The notes beneath the pieces are model-generated. The model was given only the letters and a program-made list of their open reading frames with translations. It was not told the DNA's origin and ran no database searches. 64,000 nt of DNA, taken from Stutzerimonas stutzeri. Lineage in GTDB: Bacteria; Pseudomonadota; Gammaproteobacteria; Pseudomonadales; Pseudomonadaceae. The stretch is from NCBI RefSeq assembly GCF_024451105.1, contig NZ_JANGEY010000001.1, positions 558,001-622,000 of the forward strand, written 5' to 3'. Shown here piece after piece: positions 58,465 to 64,000 of the stretch (positions are counted from its first letter, which is position 1; every line of letters starts with the position of its first letter). A program made the translations under genes and the position numbers.

Positions 58465-59703
58465 ATGCCCCCGATCGACACCGACCTGCTCGCCCTGCTC
58501 GAAGAGCGCGGCTTCGTCCACCAGAGCACCGACGCCGACGGCCTGCGCGCCGCCCTGGCGCGCGGCCCGCTGACCGCCTACCTGGGCTTCGACGCCACCG
58601 CCGACAGCCTGCACGTCGGCCACCTGCAGGGCCTGATGCTGATGCGCTGGCTGCAGCACGCCGGGCACAAGCCGCTGCTGCTGATCGGCGGCGCCACCAC
58701 GCGGATCGGCGACCCGAGCTTCCGCGACAGCAGCCGGCCCATGCTCGACGAGGCGACCATCGCCGCCAACATGCGCGGCATCGGCAGCGCCTTCCGCCGC
58801 TACCTGCATCTGGGCGACGGCGCCAGCGACGCCCAGGTGGTGAACAACGCCGACTGGCTGGACGGCCTCGGCTACCTGGAATTCCTCAACCGCGTCGGCC
58901 GCCACTTCAGCGTCAACCGCTTGCTGACCTTCGACGCGGTGCGCAGCCGCCTGGAGCACTCGCTGTCGTTCCAGGAATTCGGCTACACCCTGCTGCAGGC
59001 CTTCGACTTCACCGAGCTGGCGCGCCGCCACGGCTGCACCCTGCAGATCGGCGGCGCCGACCAGTGGGCCAACATCATCAACGGCGTCGAGCTGTCGCGC
59101 CGCCAGGACGGTCCGCAGCTGTACGGCCTGACCATGCCGCTGCTCACCACCAGCGACGGCCGCAAGATGGGCAAGTCGGCGCAGGGCGCGGTGTGGCTGA
59201 ACGCCGAGCGCCTGGCGCCGTTCGACTTCTGGCAGTTCTGGCGCAACTGCGACGACCGCGACGTCGGCCGCTTCCTCGCCCTGTTCAGCGAACTGCCGAT
59301 GGCCGAGGTGCGCCGCCTCGGCGCGCTGCAGGGCGCCGAACTCAACGAGGCGAAGATCGTCCTGGCCAACGAGGCTACCCGCCTGGCCCACGGCGCGGCA
59401 GCCGCCGAGGCGGCGGCCAACGCCGCACGCGGGGTGTTCGACGGCGCCAGCGCCGCCGAGGGCCTGCCGACCCTGCAGATCGCGCCCGCACGCCTGGCCG
59501 CCGGGGTGAGCCTGGCCGAGCTGGCGGTGGAAGCCGGCCTCGCCGCCTCGCGCAGCGCCGCCCGGCGCCTGGCCGCCGGCGGCGGCCTGCGCCTGGACGG
59601 CGTGGCGGTGAGCGACGCCGACCAGCCGCTGGCCGGCGAAGCCCGCGAGTGGCGGCTGTCGGCCGGGCGCAAGCAGCACGTGCGCATCGCCGTCGACGAG
59701 TGA
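58465..59703 (+). CDS. tyrS: Tyrosyl-tRNA synthetase
   Basis: This 412-residue class I synthetase charges tRNA-Tyr. It has HIGH as H50-V-G-H53, KMSKS as K234-M-G-K-S238, and a C-terminal S4-type RNA-binding domain (about 345-410). Blocks such as [35 protein letters not shown] and [17 protein letters not shown] resemble alphaproteobacterial TyrRS more than the E. coli enzyme, so lateral origin is possible. Pseudomonads often carry two TyrRS genes, and this may be the inducible one. Expression appears to be governed by the leader peptide, the attenuator and a ribosome-binding-site hairpin. Confidence 0.95.
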   Translation: MPPIDTDLLALLEERGFVHQSTDADGLRAALARGPLTAYLGFDATADSLHVGHLQGLMLMRWLQHAGHKPLLLIGGATTRIGDPSFRDSSRPMLDEATIAANMRGIGSAFRRYLHLGDGASDAQVVNNADWLDGLGYLEFLNRVGRHFSVNRLLTFDAVRSRLEHSLSFQEFGYTLLQAFDFTELARRHGCTLQIGGADQWANIINGVELSRRQDGPQLYGLTMPLLTTSDGRKMGKSAQGAVWLNAERLAPFDFWQFWRNCDDRDVGRFLALFSELPMAEVRRLGALQGAELNEAKIVLANEATRLAHGAAAAEAAANAARGVFDGASAAEGLPTLQIAPARLAAGVSLAELAVEAGLAASRSAARRLAAGGGLRLDGVAVSDADQPLAGEAREWRLSAGRKQHVRIAVDE

Positions 59704-59708
59704 CCGCA

Positions 59709-59728
59709 GGTGCGCGCGGCGCACCCTA
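59709..59728. repeat. REP-type element (GGTGCGC family)
   Basis: GGTGCGC GCG GCGCACC followed by CTAC is a third REP family in the window, placed 5 bp after the tyrS stop. The same CTAC tail as in the other REPs is present. Confidence 0.6.
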
Positions 59729-59796
59729 CCCCGCCTAGTGCATTGGCGCCCCTGCCCCGAGCAGGGGGCGCCATGCGCAGCGTCAGACGACGACGG

Positions 59797-60330
59797 TCAT
59801 TCCTCCACCCGCGCCACGAACCCCTCCAGCGCCTCGGCCGCCAGCTCGAAGCGCTGCGCGGCGGCATGCGCCAGCGCCTCGGCCTGCACGCGCTCCTGCT
59901 CGATCATGTAGCGCAGGAAGGCGGCGTCCTCGGCATCCGCCGGCGCCGCGACGGCGCGCAGCCCGGCCAGGTACTCCCGGGTGCCGGCGGCCAGCATGGC
60001 CAGGAAACGTGCGGGGAACAGCCGGGCGAACCGGATCGAGCCCCACGCCTTGAGATCGACCAGCACGCCGCCGCCGCTCAGGCCGTGGCGCATGGCGACC
60101 GGCGCATAGCGCGGTGCGTTGTACGCCTCGAGGGCGGCGTAGGCCGTCCAGAAGCGGCCCTGCGGCGTACCCCGGTGGTGTTCGGCGAGGGCGGCGACCA
60201 CCTGACCGGCCAGGGCGCGGTTGTCCAGCTCGCGGTCCAGCGCGGCACGGAAGGCGTCCTCGGCCGCCCGGCTGGCCAGGCTGGCCAGGACCAGGCTCAG
60301 GGCGGCGAATAAAGTCGGGATTCTGCGCAT
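59797..60330 (-). CDS. Periplasmic hypothetical protein
   Basis: The 177-residue protein has a signal peptide (MRRIPTLFAALSLVLASLASRAA, cleavage likely before EDAFR) and a helical, cysteine-free mature domain. I do not recognise the family. GAGGAG precedes the ATG at 60330. It is convergent with tyrS and stands alone between tyrS and the dehydrogenase terminator. Confidence 0.7.
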   Translation of the reverse strand: MRRIPTLFAALSLVLASLASRAAEDAFRAALDRELDNRALAGQVVAALAEHHRGTPQGRFWTAYAALEAYNAPRYAPVAMRHGLSGGGVLVDLKAWGSIRFARLFPARFLAMLAAGTREYLAGLRAVAAPADAEDAAFLRYMIEQERVQAEALAHAAAQRFELAAEALEGFVARVEE

Positions 60331-60355
60331 ATACACTCCTCGGGCGCGCGGACAT

Positions 60356-60393
60356 AAAAAAGCCCGCCACACCGCTGCCGGGGTGTGGCGGGC
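60356..60393 (-). terminator. Intrinsic terminator of the aldehyde dehydrogenase gene
   Basis: On the minus strand GCCCGCCACACC ... GGTGTGGCGGGC (12-bp perfect arms) is followed by TTTTTT. It ends about 160 bp beyond the stop codon of the dehydrogenase. Confidence 0.88.
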
Positions 60394-60438
60394 AACTCTC
60401 GTCAGTCACGAGAACCTCAAACGACCGACCATCCCTGG

Positions 60439-60456
60439 CGGCACGACGTCGTGCCG
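60439..60456. promoter_or_regulatory. Perfect 18-bp palindrome 3' of the dehydrogenase gene
   Basis: CGGCACGACGTCGTGCCG lies between the dehydrogenase stop and its terminator. It could be a protein-binding site or an RNA hairpin; the role is unknown. Confidence 0.3.
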
Positions 60457-60550
60457 GCTGCTCGCTGCCAAGCCTTGACCTCAGCCGGCGCGCTGCCGCG
60501 CCTACCACTCCAAGACGGTGACGGAGCCGGGGCTCCGCCCTCAATCGATG

Positions 60551-62050
<1,500 letters not shown>

Positions 62051-62181
62051 GGCAGTAACTCCGGGCAGAAGGGGAATCCGCGCCCCGCCCCGCCCGGGCG
62101 CCGATGGCGCTCCGGAGTCCTGGCAGGACGCCGCAGGGCGCTGGCGACGCGAGGCGCGCCACGGCCCAAAAGCATGCCTCG

Positions 62182-62187
62182 ATGATA
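62182..62187 (-). promoter_or_regulatory. -10 element of the aldehyde dehydrogenase gene
   Basis: TATCAT on the minus strand lies about 130 bp before the ATG. The -35 is not convincing. Confidence 0.35.
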
Positions 62188-62211
62188 GCCAGCGCATTGC
62201 ACGCTGCCTTG

Positions 62212-62263
62212 CCCCTGCCTGCCAAGCCGTTGACCCTGCATGCCGACTGAGCGCAGGCAGGGG
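62212..62263. other. Long-loop inverted repeat
   Basis: CCCCTGCCTGC (62212-62222) and GCAGGCAGGGG (62253-62263) pair perfectly across a 30-nt loop, between the dehydrogenase promoter and the SDR stop. No T-run follows. Confidence 0.4.
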
Positions 62264-62267
62264 CGCG

Positions 62268-62960
62268 CTACCAGGGCAGCGTCTCGCCCTGGTGGTCGAC
62301 GAAGCGGCAGTCGCGCGTGCCGGCGACCGCCTCGACCACCGCCACCAGTCCGGCCACGCTCTCTTCCACCGTCAGCGGCGCGGCGGCGCCGCCCATGTCG
62401 GTCTGCACCCAGCCCGGGTGCAGCGCCAGCAGGGCGAAGTCGCGCGCATCGCCCAGCTGCGCGGCCCAGCTGAGCAGCAGGCTGTTCAGCGCCGCCTTGC
62501 TCGCCGCGTACAGCGGCATGTCGGCGCCGGGGCTGAGCTGCAGGCTGGCCATCACCGAGCTGGTCGCCGCCAGCACCGCATCCGGCTTGAGCCGCGGGCG
62601 CAGGGCGCGCGCCAGGCGCAGCGGGGCGACGGCGTTGCTGAGGAAAAGCTGGCCGATCTCGGCCTCGCTGGCGCTGGCCACGTCCTGCGCCGCCGGGCCG
62701 TAGATGCCGGCGTTGAGCAGCACGCGGTCCAGGCGCGCGTCGCCGAGAGCGGCGAGGATCAGGGCCGGCGCCGCCGGATCGTTGAGGTCGCCGGCGATGG
62801 TCCGCAGGCGCTCGGGGTACTGGCCGACCAGCTCGGCCAGCCCCGCCGAGGCGGCCGGATCGCGCGCCACCGCGAACACCCGCGCGCCGCCCTGCAGCCA
62901 GGCGCGCACCAGACCCAGGCCGATGCCCCGCGAGGCGCCGGCGATCAGTACGTCGAGCAT
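62268..62960 (-). CDS. Short-chain dehydrogenase/reductase
   Basis: The 230-residue SDR has the cofactor motif GASRGIG (8-14), LNAGIYG and the catalytic Ser with Y-x3-K (YAASK). Arg at the end of strand 2 (VARD) suggests NADP(H). The closest recognisable type is the classical single-domain oxidoreductase acting on unknown carbonyls. The ATG at 62960 has GGGAG upstream. It precedes the dehydrogenase on the same strand but with a 217-bp gap. Confidence 0.85.
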   Translation of the reverse strand: MLDVLIAGASRGIGLGLVRAWLQGGARVFAVARDPAASAGLAELVGQYPERLRTIAGDLNDPAAPALILAALGDARLDRVLLNAGIYGPAAQDVASASEAEIGQLFLSNAVAPLRLARALRPRLKPDAVLAATSSVMASLQLSPGADMPLYAASKAALNSLLLSWAAQLGDARDFALLALHPGWVQTDMGGAAAPLTVEESVAGLVAVVEAVAGTRDCRFVDHQGETLPW

Positions 62961-63011
62961 GTGAGTCTCCCTTGCCAAAAGACGCAGGTTAACCGCAGCC
63001 GGCCCGGAATG

Positions 63012-63051
63012 AAAAAGGCCGGTCCGCCCGTTGCCGCGGGTCGGACCGGCC
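63012..63051 (-). terminator. Intrinsic terminator of the outer-membrane protein gene
   Basis: On the minus strand GGCCGGTCCG..CCCG ... CGGG..CGGACCGGCC is followed by TTTTT. One base is unpaired in the stem. Confidence 0.85.
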
Positions 63052-63066
63052 GGAGGGTGACAGGGG

Positions 63067-64000
63067 TCAGAAGAAGGTGACGAACATCAGCTGGCTGTAG
63101 ACGTTGGTGCCGTCGCCACCGAGCTGGGTGCCGCCGTTGGCGGCGCTGCGCTCGGGCTGGTAGAAGCCGACTACCGGGCTGATCAGCAGGTGGTCGTTGA
63201 CCATCCACTCGGCGTACAGGTCCAGCTCGCGGCCGCCGAGGTTGCCGAGGCCCTTGTCGATGCTGTCGAAGTCGAAGTACAGCGCGCCGACGCTGAGACC
63301 CTCCAGCGGCGCGGCCTTGAGGCCGACGTGGTGGACGCGGGTGTTGCTGTTGAACGGGCCGGCGTAGTTGGCCGCCACCTCGCCCTGGAACCAGGTGCCG
63401 TAGCCGCGGTTGAAGCCGTAGAACAGCGGGTCGAAGGTCTCCGAGAAGCGGCTGTAGCGATAGGTGGCGGTCGGCGCCCAGGGCAGCTCGGCGAAGGTCC
63501 AGCTGCCTTCCAGGTACCAGGCGTTCTCGCGGCCGCTGTCCCTGTCCTGGGTCGCGTACTCGAAGGCCAGGTTGAGGTTGTCCACGCCGAGGGAGCCCGC
63601 ACCGCGCAGGCTGACGGTGTCCATGCCGTCGCGCTCGAGCTGCGCCGGGCTGGCGTAGCGCTCCTCGACGTCCAGGCCGCGGATGTACGTCAGGCCGAGG
63701 GTGCCCGGTGCGGCGACGTGCTCGAGGGTGGCGATGGCCAGCTCGGTCTCGGCCTGGGCGCGGTTGTCGGATTTGAGCCACATCAGGTCGCCGCGCAGGC
63801 CCTGCTCGCCGCCCAGGCGCAGCACCGCGGTCTGGTCGAAGGCCTTGCGCGCGGCGATGTAGTAGCCGCCGCCGCGGTCGAAGTTGGCGCCGAGGTCGAC
63901 GTCGCCGAAGTTCAGCGAGTCGCCGTTGATCAGGAAGCCGTCGCCGACCACCACCTTCTGCCGGCCGGCGGAGAGGTCCACGCCGTTCTCGCCGAGCGCC
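63067..64000 (-). CDS. Outer-membrane beta-barrel protein, alginate-export-like (5' end outside window)
   Basis: The last 310 codons or so of a barrel protein are present; the gene continues past position 64000. Alternating hydrophobic strands (LNLAFEYATQD, WYLEGSWTF, TATYRYSRF, VHHVGLKAAPLEGLSVGALYFDF) and a terminal Phe (QLMFVTFF) are typical of Bam-assembled barrels. The pattern resembles alginate-export (AlgE)-like porins, but the family call is tentative. A strong terminator follows. Confidence 0.7.
   Translation of the reverse strand, partial: ALGENGVDLSAGRQKVVVGDGFLINGDSLNFGDVDLGANFDRGGGYYIAARKAFDQTAVLRLGGEQGLRGDLMWLKSDNRAQAETELAIATLEHVAAPGTLGLTYIRGLDVEERYASPAQLERDGMDTVSLRGAGSLGVDNLNLAFEYATQDRDSGRENAWYLEGSWTFAELPWAPTATYRYSRFSETFDPLFYGFNRGYGTWFQGEVAANYAGPFNSNTRVHHVGLKAAPLEGLSVGALYFDFDSIDKGLGNLGGRELDLYAEWMVNDHLLISPVVGFYQPERSAANGGTQLGGDGTNVYSQLMFVTFF

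Overview
The window is chromosomal DNA from a GC-rich gammaproteobacterium, most likely Pseudomonas or a close relative. The evidence is gene order. rpmE-priA-argS-SPOR gene-hslVU-DUF971 gene, ubiE-ubiJ-ubiB-hisI-hisE-tatABC-rsmE, dtd next to a prolyl aminopeptidase, fbp, and typA-thiI-glnA-(two DUF4124 genes)-ntrB-ntrC follow the P. aeruginosa chromosome from rpmE to ntrC as I remember it. Third codon positions are mostly G/C, which produces many long antisense open frames that I do not regard as genes.

Layout. 0-14.1 kb is conserved core: ribosomal protein L31, replication restart (PriA), ArgRS, a divisome-type SPOR protein, the HslVU protease behind a sigma-32-like promoter, ubiquinone biosynthesis (UbiE/J/B), histidine steps 2-3 (HisI, HisE), the Tat translocase and RsmE. 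The pha (polyhydroxyalkanoate) genes that P. aeruginosa carries between the DUF971 gene and ubiE are absent. 14-36 kb is mixed: two transporters, dtd-pip, a P2-type cation ATPase, a BenE-like transporter divergent from a LysR gene, a GltB-like FMN protein, a secreted retropepsin-like protein, then a divergent Lrp-type gene and a likely unit of indolepyruvate ferredoxin oxidoreductase, leucine/phenylalanine dehydrogenase and an NSS transporter. A PhoX-like Tat substrate, a lipoprotein, a DUF924 protein, fbp and a cysteine-cluster protein follow. 35.9-45.8 kb is accessory: an orphan hpaD, an AraC-family gene, a HEPN-type gene, a GYF-domain membrane protein and a WYL-regulator cluster containing an internal 632-bp duplication. 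The cluster ends in a YaaW-family gene plus a coiled-coil membrane protein with less GC-rich codon use, and then an AAA-ATPase/PD-(D/E)XK gene. REP-type palindromes punctuate this part. 45.9-55.2 kb is core nitrogen control: typA, thiI, glnA with two NtrC sites and a sigma-54 promoter, and ntrBC with its own NtrC site and sigma-54 promoter. 55-64 kb holds an MFS exporter, two tandem hpaC-like flavin reductases, a tyrS gene, a phenylacetaldehyde-type dehydrogenase, an SDR and a truncated outer-membrane barrel gene.

The most striking element is the tyrS leader. A 21-codon peptide with four Tyr codons in a five-codon stretch is followed by mutually exclusive RNA hairpins ending in an intrinsic terminator. 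A separate 9-bp hairpin then buries the tyrS Shine-Dalgarno sequence, with a 12-C run in its loop. This looks like ribosome-mediated, tyrosine-responsive attenuation with a possible second, translational layer. Several other genes (hpaD, two hpaC, phenylacetaldehyde dehydrogenase, indolepyruvate oxidoreductase, Leu/Phe dehydrogenase) fit aromatic amino-acid catabolism, although they lie in separate transcription units.
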